Assembly (NCBI RefSeq): GCF_963677565.1
Contig: NZ_OY781981.1
Coordinates: forward strand, 3,216,001 to 3,280,000
Length of the DNA: 64,000 nucleotides
Direction: 5' to 3'
Origin: an uncultured Draconibacterium sp.
GTDB lineage: Bacteria; Bacteroidota; Bacteroidia; Bacteroidales; Prolixibacteraceae
Every line of letters starts with the position of its first letter. Position 1 is the first letter of the stretch. Shown one piece after another: positions 1 to 9,203 of the stretch. The notes below the pieces were generated by a model. That model saw only the letters and a list, made by a program, of their open reading frames with translations. It was not told the DNA's origin and did no database searches. Made by a program: the position numbers and the translations under genes.

Positions 1-912
1 ATCGGGATCAGTAAAAACAACTTCCAGGTCATCCGAAGGCAAACGGAAAATTATTACAGGTTGACCACGTACATCCATTACCATTGCAGTTCCTTGTGTG
101 AGCCTTTGCATTAAAATATTCGGTACACCCGGAACATCAACATATTTACCATCTTCAACTACCATTTCCCAGGCAGCGATTGACAGATCAAATGAATTGG
201 GATTTCCATTCGGGTCGTCTCTGTGATTTAAACCCGATAAAGCAATAATAAATGATTCTCCGGGTTGAATGGGATAATCTTCTCCGGAGCCAGGAACTAT
301 GGCTACAAAGCTCCACAGCGGAATGCGTGGCAGAAGATCGCCATTCTCATCTACCCAGGGAGTAGGCTCGTAACTAACCGTGTGACGGATTACTCCAAAA
401 CACAATCCATCCGAGTACAACACCTCGTCGGTATTGTTATAGATCTCAATGAACTTGTCTGCTCCGTATGATTTGTCTTCCGGTGTTCGGCTGCCGGAAC
501 AATAAAATTCTTTTATTACAAAACCTTCATTTTCGATTGAGTATTCGGTTTCGAGTGTTAAAGTGATATCATCGTCAAGAATTAATTCACCGGTTAAACT
601 ACCGTTGAATAATAGTGTTTTTTCTGTTGGGTAACCATCGATATCGATGGTATGTTTCTCCTGAAATGAAATCAGAATATCATAGTTTCCGCCTCTTACA
701 TTAAAAGTAGCTATTCCTTCATTATTGGTTTGGGCCGTATATTCCCGGCTGGTTTGCACATTTCGAACAATGATCTCCTGATCATTTACAGCTCCACCAT
801 CGTTGATGTTCTCAGGATAGCTGGCTTTAACTGAGAAATAATAAGTAGCAGGTTCATCGTAGCTTTCGCATGCCACAAGAAACACAAGTATCAGGTATAA
901 AAATTTTTTCAT
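1..912 (-). CDS. DUF4876-like (lamin-tail-like) lipoprotein, C-terminus cut off by window edge
   Basis: An open frame of 304 codons runs from an ATG at 912 to the window edge with no stop, so the C-terminus is missing. It opens with a lipoprotein signal (MKKFLYLILVFLVAC), so the mature protein should be anchored by Cys15. After it comes a short beta-rich region resembling a carboxypeptidase-regulatory fold. The central part reads like a lamin-tail-type surface domain (GADKFIEIYNNTDEVLYSDG, about residues 145-165), the pattern I associate with DUF4876 proteins of Bacteroidota. It starts 16 bp after the stop of the TonB-dependent receptor gene on the same strand, so the two are almost certainly co-transcribed; it probably acts as a surface or periplasmic partner of that receptor, in the place where a SusD protein would otherwise stand. 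The family assignment comes from recalled pattern; the function is unknown. Confidence 0.75.
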   Translation of the reverse strand, partial: MKKFLYLILVFLVACESYDEPATYYFSVKASYPENINDGGAVNDQEIIVRNVQTSREYTAQTNNEGIATFNVRGGNYDILISFQEKHTIDIDGYPTEKTLLFNGSLTGELILDDDITLTLETEYSIENEGFVIKEFYCSGSRTPEDKSYGADKFIEIYNNTDEVLYSDGLCFGVIRHTVSYEPTPWVDENGDLLPRIPLWSFVAIVPGSGEDYPIQPGESFIIALSGLNHRDDPNGNPNSFDLSIAAWEMVVEDGKYVDVPGVPNILMQRLTQGTAMVMDVRGQPVIIFRLPSDDLEVVFTDPD

Positions 913-928
913 GACTTCGCTTAATTAT

Positions 929-3784
929 TTAAAACTGCATTTTAATATCTGCTCCAAAATAAGGAGCATTGTTTCTACGTATATACCTTCCTTCCCGTTC
1001 ATTTAATTCCCATGGGCGTATATTCAGGAAATTATTGGCATAAAAGGATAGCTTAAAGCGTTGAGCAATATCTTTCGATATTTTGATGTTACAAAGTATT
1101 AGTGGAGACAAGGTTAACGGATCAAAGCGATATCGCCTTTCTGTGTCAATGGCCAGTTGGTGAATCGATTCTTGAAAATCGTCGATTGTATATTCATGTT
1201 CTATGCCATCATAGGTGCTGTAGCTGGTTGGTAAATAGTAGTAGTAATAATCTTCATCATGCGAGCTGAACAGATCCGGCTGTTCAAGGTAGTCGCGTAA
1301 TTCGGCAAGCGTGTAAAACTTATAATCATCATAGGTTTTTCGCCAGTCTTTTTCGTACCAAACAACTTGTGTGGTTAAGGTTACCAGCATTTTTATTTCA
1401 GGGATGTGAGTAATAATATTCAGGTTAGAATTCAACCTTTCCTTAACTGTACCATATCCCAACTGATTGGGGAACTTTGCGATAAAAGAGACCTGTTTAC
1501 TTGAATTGCCCTCGTAGATGGTATATTGAACAGTTTCCCAATAAGGAGCATCAGTAGTATATGTTTCGGTTTGTAACCAGGCTCCGTTAAGATTAAAAGA
1601 GGTGCGCAATGCTTTAATTTTACCAAAGTCAATATTATATTCCACTCCTCGTTTTATTCGGGTCCGGGCATTTCTGTAGGTACTGTAGCTTTTCCATTTT
1701 TCGTCCATTTCGTATGGAACTGCAACGGTTTCGCCAGTTTCCGGATCATCGTAAAAAACACCTTCTCCTTCAATAAAATACGGACTTAAGCCTGCATCGG
1801 GTTGTTCGTAATCTTTATAGGTCATCAGGAAATAATTCCTGTCGGTAATAAATCCGCCTTCATGTTTTTCATAAAAACCGGTAATACGTGATTTAATTTC
1901 TCCCAATTGAAAGTCGATCCCTGCCTCGTATTTTTTACTGTGTGAAGCTTTAAGGTCGTAATTCCTGGTATCTTCCATAACTTTTGTTGTGGCTACTACC
2001 AACTCGGGATAATAATCGAAGTTTTTTACATCGTTATAATCTTTGTCAGGATAAAGATGGGTTAGGGTAGGAGATTTTGTGGTTTTTCCATATCCCATGC
2101 GTAAGGTCAGATTTCTTAGGAGATAGTTTTTGTTCCGGTCAATTATGTTGTAACTGATATTCAGGCGGGGATCAAAACTCAGACTTCCGTCTGTTGCAAA
2201 AATTCCTTCCGGTTGAATATTATCCATTCTTACTCCGGCCATTAAATTAAGATGAGTGGATCCCAGTGCAAGATCGATTTTATCTTCTGCAAAAAACGAA
2301 AATTGGTTTAACGAAGGGATATCGGTAAAAGGTCGCGGGCGGGTGCTTTCACCGGCGGGAGGATTGTTTACGTCGAAGGTGCGTCCTTCGCCATTGTTTC
2401 CTGTTGTGCGCCATTCTGTTCCTAACAAAATACTATTAGTGGTTTTTTCTGTTTTATGGTATAGTCTGGTCTTAAGTTTGGCGTACAGGTTAAAAGGTCT
2501 TCCATCGTAAGTAACTTCAGAGGAATAAGAAGATGGTCCGTATACAGCTTCATACTCTCCATCGGTTTTTGATGAAATAATGACATTTGCGCCGGAGCTG
2601 CTGGCTTCCAGTGTTTTTTCAAAGCCTTCCTGCCATGTTTTTGTATAACCGGCATCCAGCGATACACTTTTTAAAAATGATTTATTCAGCGACCAAAGCG
2701 CCGATATTTTTGATTGTAATTTTCTGTCTTTGGCATAGTGTTCTTCTTCCGCTTTCATATCCGGATCCCATTTTTGTCCGTCAAGCGATTCAAAATAATC
2801 GGCTTTTAATTCAATATTTAATGGATTCCGGTTGCGAAAAAATGTATTGGTGTATTTTGTGGATGCATTAATTCGTTTGAATTCATCTGTGTTCTTATAG
2901 ATATACTGATACGAATCGGTATAGCCGGCATCGATGTTTATTACACCACGATCGTTACTTAGCAGATAGCCTTTTCCAAATGCAAGTTGTTTGGTATGCG
3001 GATCGGCTTGGAGTTTAACATTGTATGGCGAACCACCGGTTTTTGTTTTTATATGAACAGCTCCGGAGGTAAGGTTGCCATGTTCGGCTGAAGGAATACC
3101 TACATCAACCGTGATAGATTCAATATTATCAACCGAAATTTGCCTGAGGTCGACTCCGGTGCCTGCTACAGAGGAAAATCCACCTTGTATACTTTGTTGC
3201 ATATTTCCATCGTTCGACATTGGAATACCATCAACTACTATGGCAGTTCCCAAAGCGCTGTTCACGTCGGTGTCGACTTCCCTAATACTAACCTTTTCGG
3301 GAGAGGCCAGATTCGGATTTTGTGAAAGATTACCGGGGATTAACTGCATCACCTCTTTTAAACTAGATGCCTGAACATGGTCAATAGCATCGCGCTTAAT
3401 TTTTGAAGCAGTGGCTCCTGATGATGAGTTTTCGGCTGTAACGATAACTTCCTCTAAACCTAGCGATTGAAGTTTTAGTTTAATGTTGAGGCTAACATCT
3501 TTTTTTAATATCATGTCGAGCGTATACTCTTGATATCCAATGTAGGTGACTGAGAGTTTGTGTGGTCCGGAAGGTACATTTTTGATAGTAAACTCACCTT
3601 TTTCGTTTGATGAGGTTCCTATACCCAAATCAGGGAAGGCAATATTTGCATAAATGATAGGTTCCTGTGTTCCTGCGTCGCGGATAATTCCACTTACAGC
3701 TACTTTCTCTTGTGCTTTAACAGAAAGAAAAGCCACAACAACAAGGATGATAGTTAAGATTAAATGATGCCGTTTCCCTGACAT
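929..3784 (-). CDS. TonB-dependent outer-membrane receptor with carboxypeptidase-regulatory-like domain
   Basis: 951 residues. Residues 1-25 are a signal peptide ending in VKAQ. Residues about 27-115 form a CarboxypepD-regulatory-like beta domain (VSGIIRDAGTQEPIIYANIA). A plug domain follows (about 125-245, with VSIREVDTDVNSALG and GIPMSNDG), then a long beta-barrel to the C-terminal phenylalanine (ADIKMQF), the usual last residue of outer-membrane barrels. Such receptors import scarce ligands (metal chelates, heme, cobalamin, glycans) using TonB energy. No SusD-like lipoprotein follows; a DUF4876-like lipoprotein does, and a polyferredoxin and an ECF sigma factor lie upstream on the same strand. 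That favours a metal or cofactor ligand over a glycan, but this is inference from context. The ATG is well placed and the barrel is intact, without frameshift. Confidence 0.95.
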   Translation of the reverse strand: MSGKRHHLILTIILVVVAFLSVKAQEKVAVSGIIRDAGTQEPIIYANIAFPDLGIGTSSNEKGEFTIKNVPSGPHKLSVTYIGYQEYTLDMILKKDVSLNIKLKLQSLGLEEVIVTAENSSSGATASKIKRDAIDHVQASSLKEVMQLIPGNLSQNPNLASPEKVSIREVDTDVNSALGTAIVVDGIPMSNDGNMQQSIQGGFSSVAGTGVDLRQISVDNIESITVDVGIPSAEHGNLTSGAVHIKTKTGGSPYNVKLQADPHTKQLAFGKGYLLSNDRGVINIDAGYTDSYQYIYKNTDEFKRINASTKYTNTFFRNRNPLNIELKADYFESLDGQKWDPDMKAEEEHYAKDRKLQSKISALWSLNKSFLKSVSLDAGYTKTWQEGFEKTLEASSSGANVIISSKTDGEYEAVYGPSSYSSEVTYDGRPFNLYAKLKTRLYHKTEKTTNSILLGTEWRTTGNNGEGRTFDVNNPPAGESTRPRPFTDIPSLNQFSFFAEDKIDLALGSTHLNLMAGVRMDNIQPEGIFATDGSLSFDPRLNISYNIIDRNKNYLLRNLTLRMGYGKTTKSPTLTHLYPDKDYNDVKNFDYYPELVVATTKVMEDTRNYDLKASHSKKYEAGIDFQLGEIKSRITGFYEKHEGGFITDRNYFLMTYKDYEQPDAGLSPYFIEGEGVFYDDPETGETVAVPYEMDEKWKSYSTYRNARTRIKRGVEYNIDFGKIKALRTSFNLNGAWLQTETYTTDAPYWETVQYTIYEGNSSKQVSFIAKFPNQLGYGTVKERLNSNLNIITHIPEIKMLVTLTTQVVWYEKDWRKTYDDYKFYTLAELRDYLEQPDLFSSHDEDYYYYYLPTSYSTYDGIEHEYTIDDFQESIHQLAIDTERRYRFDPLTLSPLILCNIKISKDIAQRFKLSFYANNFLNIRPWELNEREGRYIRRNNAPYFGADIKMQF

Positions 3785-3812
3785 GAAAGCTTGAATAAAA
3801 AGGTTATAATAA

Positions 3813-3845
3813 AGGACGTCATTCCGTTTTTTGGAACGACGTCCT
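3813..3845 (-). terminator. Terminator-like hairpin between the beta-propeller and TonB receptor genes
   Basis: AGGACGTCATTCC (3813-3825) pairs with GGAACGACGTCCT (3833-3845) across a 7-base loop. The single mismatch is a G-U pair in minus-strand RNA, so the 13-bp stem is complete only on that strand. It is followed by TTTATTATAACC. It ends about 30 bases before the receptor start codon, so it could terminate the upstream message or attenuate receptor expression. Confidence 0.55.
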
Positions 3846-3860
3846 CATGAATTGGATTTT

Positions 3861-6209
3861 TTATCTGAATGCAATTTTGTTTACATAGCGTTTGCCTTCA
3901 ACAACAGAATTTACGATATAAATTCCTGTTTGGAATTGGTTGTTGTTTAGTCTGAAAACACTGTTGTTAGGTTGAGCTTGTAATACCAGTTTCCCGCTAA
4001 TGGTGTACATTGAACAAAGCTCAATTTCACCATCAGTTGAAATTAAATCGATACTTGTTGGTGTATAAGCAACATTAAGTTCTGCTTTGGTGTATAGTGT
4101 TGGTAAAGCTGTTAATAGATCAAGAGCTTCAACACTGGTTGCATACATTGAACCTCTCGCAAGTCCAAAAATGTTACCATCGAGTACGCCGCCTATGGTA
4201 TAACAGGTTGCTCCCGGATGACAATCAACCCATGTAGTTGTATCGTTTGTAAATTTTGATTTACCGGAGCTGCCAAGTATCATGAATGAGTTAGAGTCGA
4301 AACGGTAAATATCGTTGCCACCTTTTGAATCGCTGAATGTTTTGAATGTCATTCCTCCGTCATGTGATCTGAAACAGCTGTCTAATCCTGTGATAACGAT
4401 CAGTTCATCTCCTTCCGCCAGAATTGCATTAAGAAACATATTGTCATCTTCTCCTTCATCAAGGATAGGATAAAGATTGGTAAATTTAAGCGTATCAGTT
4501 CCTGTTTCTAAGTTGGCTTCAGTTGATTTAAGCAATAAATTTCTACCTGCAATATATAAGGTGTCGCCCAAAACCTTAATATCCTGAACATACAAGCTGC
4601 CCAGATCGCTGGTTAAGGCATTCCAGTTTGAACCACCATCGGTAGTTTTAAATACTCTTGAATGTTCTGTTTTTGCTTCGGTATCAGTCACGTAGTCGTA
4701 CCATTTTACATAGGCTAAAACAATATCATTCTCAAAGATGAAAATCTGTGGAGTTACAGCATTACAGTCGGCGTGATTTGGAAAAATGGTCACGTCATCA
4801 GTATTTTCTTTTCCAATTTTTGCTACATCAATACTTTTCCAACTCACCCAATTGTCGTCGGTATAAAAAATGGCTCCCGACCAGTAAATATCCTCCTGAT
4901 CAGAATAATCGACAAATTTAATTCGGTTAAAACTTGCATATCCTTCGTCACCGACCATTGCCAATCCGTCAAAATCAACTTCATCCATAAATGCATTAAC
5001 AGCCGGCATATCGGGCAATGCTAGGGTAGTCCATGTTGTACCACCATCAGATGAAGACAAGAAGTTATTGTCGTTTCCTATCACGACAACATGATTTTCG
5101 CTGGCAAATGATTTTTGCAGGTTTGCGTCGCCAACTTCCTGAATAACAAAATTGTAATTACTTGCTAGCACGTCGCTTAATGCACACTTGTAAATTTTTG
5201 CTTTAGCAAGCAACATGATAGTGTCGTTTACTGTTGAACCAATTTCCCAGATTGACTCGCCAATACCCAGAGGATTCCAGCTTAGTCCGTTATCAGTTGA
5301 TACATAGGACTTATTTGAATTACCGGTTACGACGATGGTTGAATCGTTAATCCTTTGAATGTCATTCGCTCCTTTTAAGTCGCCCAGTTTTGTAAAAGAG
5401 GTACCACCATCGTTAGATATAAAAATACTGTCGGCAGTTGTCGTTAATAATATTTCAGTTTCACTTACGTAGTCGATGTCATAAACATACGCTGTTCCAT
5501 CGCCTGGTAAATCAGCAAAAATATCAACAAGCGAATCCAAAGCTGCATCAGCAGAATAAAGTTTCTTGCTGCCTCCCATTAATCCTTTTTCGCCGTAAAA
5601 ATCCATTGAGTATACCGGAGTACCAATGTCGCCACTTATATTCACCCAATTCTGACCGCCATCAGTTGTTTTAAAAATTCCGGCATGGCTTTCTGTTCCG
5701 TCTAATTGGTATTCGTACCATTGTGCTGAACAAAAAGCGACAGTATCGTTAACTGCAAATACGGTGGTGAAATTTATCCCAAAACTCAAAGTATCTGTTG
5801 GATTTAAAGAAGGACCTCCTTCAGTACCCAAAACCGGATCTACAATAGTCGACCAGGTAATTCCTCCATCGGTAGTTTTCAGTATCGCACCGTTTAAATA
5901 TACATCCGGTGCTGCGTCGTAAAGTTTTTCCTTGGCTGTAACAATATATCCTATTGACCCCTCAACGCTAAGATCGGATAAATTAAAATATGGTTTTAGA
6001 ATATCAAGAGTATCCCAGGTTGCACCACCGTCAGCGGTTTGAAACAACGAGTTTCCGTAGCCTGCCACAACAGCATTATTACCATCAATGGCCATTGCTT
6101 TTAGGTTACTGGCACCGAGTTCGGTTTCCTGCCAGTCGAAAACCGGATTTTGTGCACTCCCAAGCAGTGCCAGAAGACTAAATAAAATAGAGAAGGTAAA
6201 GTTTTTCAT
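3861..6209 (-). CDS. Secreted BNR/Ycf48-like beta-propeller protein with T9SS sorting domain
   Basis: 782 residues from the ATG at 6209; a GTG two codons upstream is less likely because the ATG directly begins a signal peptide (MKNFTFSILFSLLALLGSAQ). The body is built of repeated Asp-box-like blades: TADGGATWDT, TTDGGITWST, TTDGGQNWVN, SNDGGTSFTK, STDNGLSWNP, SSDGGTTWTT, TTDGGSNWNA and SHDGGMTFKT. These are typical of BNR/sialidase-type or Ycf48-like propellers, which may bind glycans, proteins or assembly intermediates. The last ~75 residues (GIYIVNSVVEGKRYVNKIAF) are a type IX secretion C-terminal sorting domain, so the protein should be exported to the cell surface. It sits between the polyferredoxin (24 bp after its stop) and the TonB receptor in one run of minus-strand genes. 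No sialidase catalytic residues were recognised; ligand unknown. Confidence 0.9.
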   Translation of the reverse strand: MKNFTFSILFSLLALLGSAQNPVFDWQETELGASNLKAMAIDGNNAVVAGYGNSLFQTADGGATWDTLDILKPYFNLSDLSVEGSIGYIVTAKEKLYDAAPDVYLNGAILKTTDGGITWSTIVDPVLGTEGGPSLNPTDTLSFGINFTTVFAVNDTVAFCSAQWYEYQLDGTESHAGIFKTTDGGQNWVNISGDIGTPVYSMDFYGEKGLMGGSKKLYSADAALDSLVDIFADLPGDGTAYVYDIDYVSETEILLTTTADSIFISNDGGTSFTKLGDLKGANDIQRINDSTIVVTGNSNKSYVSTDNGLSWNPLGIGESIWEIGSTVNDTIMLLAKAKIYKCALSDVLASNYNFVIQEVGDANLQKSFASENHVVVIGNDNNFLSSSDGGTTWTTLALPDMPAVNAFMDEVDFDGLAMVGDEGYASFNRIKFVDYSDQEDIYWSGAIFYTDDNWVSWKSIDVAKIGKENTDDVTIFPNHADCNAVTPQIFIFENDIVLAYVKWYDYVTDTEAKTEHSRVFKTTDGGSNWNALTSDLGSLYVQDIKVLGDTLYIAGRNLLLKSTEANLETGTDTLKFTNLYPILDEGEDDNMFLNAILAEGDELIVITGLDSCFRSHDGGMTFKTFSDSKGGNDIYRFDSNSFMILGSSGKSKFTNDTTTWVDCHPGATCYTIGGVLDGNIFGLARGSMYATSVEALDLLTALPTLYTKAELNVAYTPTSIDLISTDGEIELCSMYTISGKLVLQAQPNNSVFRLNNNQFQTGIYIVNSVVEGKRYVNKIAFR

Positions 6210-6233
6210 ACGCACAGTTTTTTATTGTTATTA

Positions 6234-8174
6234 TTATTTATTGTTTATTGACTGATCGTTAATTTCTTCCGAGAAATCAAACATGTTCTTTACTTTCCCG
6301 GTTTTTCCGCTCGAATAGGTGATAGTGAGCGAATCGGTTAAAAGCGCAGAGTTTATGTCGGGAATATTTGTCATTGTATCCACAAACGAAATCTCAATCA
6401 CTTCTTTGTAGCTTTCATCAAGTTTTGTCTGAAATTCAACAATGCCTTCGTCGTTTGAAAGATGACTGACAAGGTAGGAGAGTCTGTTTCGAACCTTATT
6501 GTTGTTACCCAATGAAAATGTATATGTGCTTACCACATCATCGGTGTAATTGCTTCTGTAGTTAAATGTCCGGTCAAATGGAGTGAACATCATTTTTGCA
6601 TACTCCGGCTTGCTTGTAATATAGTATTCCGGATCAACAGCCGCTTCATAGCCCAGGTCGATTTCTTGCGGACCGGCAGTTGTTTCAATAACGAATGTTT
6701 CACTTTCTATTAGGTCAATTAATTCAGTTTTGTTTTGAATTTCTTCGGGGAAGAAGATTTTAACAATTACCGGGCATGCAAATTCAGAGATCATTCCAAC
6801 GGCATTTGTTTCTTTTCTAATCACGTAACTTAAGTAGTTAAAATCGTAGCTGTCGAAGAAGTTTTCCAGTTGCAATGAAATGGCATAAACTTGTTGCACA
6901 TCAGCGGGGAGTGTTCTGAATACAACCTTTTGCGGCGTAAATAATTCTTCCTGCAGTTCCTCTTCGTTAAGAATACTGTCGTCGTAATAAATTTTTACAC
7001 GGTGATGTTTAACATAGGTTGCTACTCCATACACACCTTCAACACGCTTCATCTGGTTGGCAAATGCCGTAGAACTGCCGTAGCATTTTATATTTTTCAG
7101 CCCCGACATTGAAAATACAGCTGCGTCGTCTATTACTTCTTGGTCGGCCCATTTCAGATCGATTGTAGGAACTTCCCATACATTACCTAATAGTACTCCG
7201 GCAAGCACCAGAACCGCGATTGCAATAACCGGAAGTCGTTTTAATTTAGGTTGTTTATTAATGGTTAATGTATTTTTTACCGGGCAAACCAATAAACAGT
7301 CGCCACACAAGTTGCAATCAACATGTTTTACTGTTTTTAAGCTTGCTACATCAATGGCTTGCGGGCATTTCTTTGTACATAACTGGCAGCTTGTACAAGT
7401 GCTTTCGTTGCGCGTAATTTTTGCCAGTGGAGTAATTTTGCTTTGCAATGAACGGAGTTCAAGTGCATATCCGACGGCGCAGGCAATAGCCAATGGCCAA
7501 ACATAACTTATTGATACACCAAGTTTCAGTAACACTATGTACACAAATAAAATTGCCACAAAGAATACCGAAAACTTAAATATATTGGATATAGCGCCCA
7601 GCGGGCAAATGTATTTACACCAGAATAATCGAATAAATATTGACCCTACTACAACCAAAACAATTGAAATAATGGCGAACTGTAGTACAACATCAGTATT
7701 AAAACCTGATGCCAGAGCAAAGTACGGATCAAACTTTTTACAAAATAATTCGTTGGATTGGAGGGTATAATAAAGTGTAGTGAATAACAGAATGTACTTT
7801 AACAAGCGTAATACTTTGTCTGCGATACCTTTTATTGTAAACCTAATTTTAAGTTTATCACCCAGGCTTCCAAGCCATTCGCTAACAGTGCCAATTGGGC
7901 AAATGTACGAACAGAAAAGTTTGCTGAACAGGAGAACGCCAACAAAAAGGAGAATCCCCATTACAATTTGAGCGCTGGTCATGGTGCAGGAGAGGGCTTG
8001 ACTTAAAAGATAACTTCCCAATGCCTGCATTCCGCCAAAGGGGCAGTATGCTTCAAAATCGGGAGTGTTTATTTTTGTTAAGTCGGGCAAAAATGCCAGA
8101 ACAAGAATAAAGGCTAATACGCCCCACTGGACGGTTAAACGCGGCCAGTTAGTGCTTTTGGTTTTTGGTTTCAT
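6234..8174 (-). CDS. Membrane polyferredoxin (NapH/CcoG-like) with C-terminal HMA-like domains
   Basis: 646 residues from the ATG at 8174. A TTG at 8210 would add 12 residues but nothing supports it. Hydrophobic segments at about 15-30, 70-88, 122-140, 163-183, 200-217 and 315-332 indicate a polytopic membrane protein. Two CxxxCP motifs (C88/C92 and C186/C190) are of the NapH/NosR/CcoG type. Two classical clusters follow: C260-x2-C263-x2-C266-x3-C270 and C287-x2-C290-x2-C293-x3-C297, enough for two 4Fe-4S centres. The remaining ~300 residues, after a last membrane segment, include a ferredoxin-like fold resembling a heavy-metal-associated domain (about 355-425) whose usual CxxC is reduced to a single Cys364, and a second similar fold without cysteines. 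It probably passes electrons across the membrane for reduction of a metal or cofactor; the exact partner is unknown. It lies in one run with the propeller and TonB receptor. Confidence 0.85.
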   Translation of the reverse strand: MKPKTKSTNWPRLTVQWGVLAFILVLAFLPDLTKINTPDFEAYCPFGGMQALGSYLLSQALSCTMTSAQIVMGILLFVGVLLFSKLFCSYICPIGTVSEWLGSLGDKLKIRFTIKGIADKVLRLLKYILLFTTLYYTLQSNELFCKKFDPYFALASGFNTDVVLQFAIISIVLVVVGSIFIRLFWCKYICPLGAISNIFKFSVFFVAILFVYIVLLKLGVSISYVWPLAIACAVGYALELRSLQSKITPLAKITRNESTCTSCQLCTKKCPQAIDVASLKTVKHVDCNLCGDCLLVCPVKNTLTINKQPKLKRLPVIAIAVLVLAGVLLGNVWEVPTIDLKWADQEVIDDAAVFSMSGLKNIKCYGSSTAFANQMKRVEGVYGVATYVKHHRVKIYYDDSILNEEELQEELFTPQKVVFRTLPADVQQVYAISLQLENFFDSYDFNYLSYVIRKETNAVGMISEFACPVIVKIFFPEEIQNKTELIDLIESETFVIETTAGPQEIDLGYEAAVDPEYYITSKPEYAKMMFTPFDRTFNYRSNYTDDVVSTYTFSLGNNNKVRNRLSYLVSHLSNDEGIVEFQTKLDESYKEVIEISFVDTMTNIPDINSALLTDSLTITYSSGKTGKVKNMFDFSEEINDQSINNK

Positions 8175-8256
8175 AATAAATATGCGTTTCAACGCAGGTT
8201 GATTAAACAAAAATAAAAATATGAGCTTAAATCAATCTAAATAATATTGATATAAT

Positions 8257-8595
8257 TCAGAATAAACCAAACGAATTTGTTTCAGAAAGGTGGTGAATTT
8301 CGCGTAGTTCAATTAATGCTTTGTTATCAGTGTTTTCCTTTTTTTGAGCAAATACGTTGTTGGCATTTTTACCCATAAGCACACCAATAAGGATGGCAGC
8401 AACAAAAACAACTGCAATTTGAAAGTATTTTGAAAAATCGATGCTCCTATTTGAAACACGATTAATCCCGTCCTTTTTCTGCATTACTTTTTCAATTAAT
8501 TCATCCGGTACCGGAGTCATAAAATCAAGTACGTCGAGGAAATTGTCGACAGCTGAAGTTGCATTAAAATTCTGATTGTTACTTTCAGTTTTCAC
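8257..8595 (-). CDS. Small single-span membrane protein, possible non-canonical anti-sigma factor
   Basis: 112 residues from a GTG at 8595, preceded at good spacing by AGGAAG, one of the few clear Shine-Dalgarno sites here; no ATG lies nearby in frame. The N-terminal ~60 residues are soluble (VDNFLDVLDFMTPVPDELIE), one membrane helix follows (FQIAVVFVAAILIGVLMG, about 67-84), then a short tail of about 28 residues. The gene follows the ECF sigma factor and the Spy-like protein on the same strand. A cytoplasmic N-terminus with a single helix has the layout of a transmembrane anti-sigma factor, but the zinc anti-sigma motif (HxxxCxxC) is absent and I recognise no family. The function is inference from position and topology only. 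Confidence 0.7.
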   Translation of the reverse strand: MKTESNNQNFNATSAVDNFLDVLDFMTPVPDELIEKVMQKKDGINRVSNRSIDFSKYFQIAVVFVAAILIGVLMGKNANNVFAQKKENTDNKALIELREIHHLSETNSFGLF

Positions 8596-8686
8596 TATAA
8601 TCTTCCTGTTTACTTTCGGTATTTAATTCATTCTTGCTTATTAAGACGAAAATGAAAACGAAATCCGGCGCAGCAAATGAAAAAAA

Positions 8687-9199
8687 TTAATTTTCTTCTA
8701 TCATTTTTCTTCTCGAGCAGTCTTCCTTATTACAATACTGGCACTGGTCGCCGGCTTCCATCATTTCAATCAGGAGGTTGTTAAGTAGTTCTATTTGTGG
8801 TGGTTCGCATATGCTTTTAACATTCTGAAAATGCTTTACCGTTTGCCTTTTTATGGCCGTGTGATAAGTGCCTAGTTTTTCAGTTAATTCTTTCATTTTT
8901 TCTTCAGAAGGTTCGGGCGATGACAGTTCTTTTATCAAATTAAAGTTTGTTTCGCATTGAATATCGATCAGTACCTGGTAGTTTCTGAAAACTTTCTGAT
9001 CCATCTCAATGATCTGTTCAAATTGCTCATCAGTAAGATTGAGTCTCTGTTTCAGGTATTCGTCTGACTTGTATACATCATTAACTTCAGCTTTCGCTTC
9101 TCCACTTTGGTTCATGAACAAAAAGGTGGTAAACGCCGATAAGTTTATCAGGAGTAAAAAAATATTCAGCCACTTTAATGATTTTTGTTTCTTTTCCAT
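8687..9199 (-). CDS. Membrane-anchored Spy/CpxP-like metal-sensor family protein
   Basis: 170 residues from the ATG at 9199, placed 5 bases after the sigma factor stop; a GTG at 9259 would run back into the sigma gene and is not preferred. One N-terminal membrane anchor (LKWLNIFLLLINLSAFTTFL, about 8-27) precedes a periplasmic helical domain. That domain has the LNLTDEQFEQI start and long amphipathic helices of the Spy/CpxP/metal-resistance family (LTxxQ-type repeats). The C-terminus is unusual: a cysteine cluster CQYCNKEDC followed by basic residues, which could bind a metal or be redox-active. Proteins of this family chaperone envelope proteins or sense metals upstream of ECF sigma factors. 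Its place between the sigma factor and the small membrane protein fits a signalling role. Confidence 0.8.
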   Translation of the reverse strand: MEKKQKSLKWLNIFLLLINLSAFTTFLFMNQSGEAKAEVNDVYKSDEYLKQRLNLTDEQFEQIIEMDQKVFRNYQVLIDIQCETNFNLIKELSSPEPSEEKMKELTEKLGTYHTAIKRQTVKHFQNVKSICEPPQIELLNNLLIEMMEAGDQCQYCNKEDCSRRKMIEEN

Positions 9200-9203
9200 T
9201 TTG

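Noticed and set aside
8175..8210. TTG start for the polyferredoxin, adding 12 residues
   Set aside because: The ATG at 8174 begins a normal basic-then-hydrophobic N-terminus and the extra residues add nothing recognisable.
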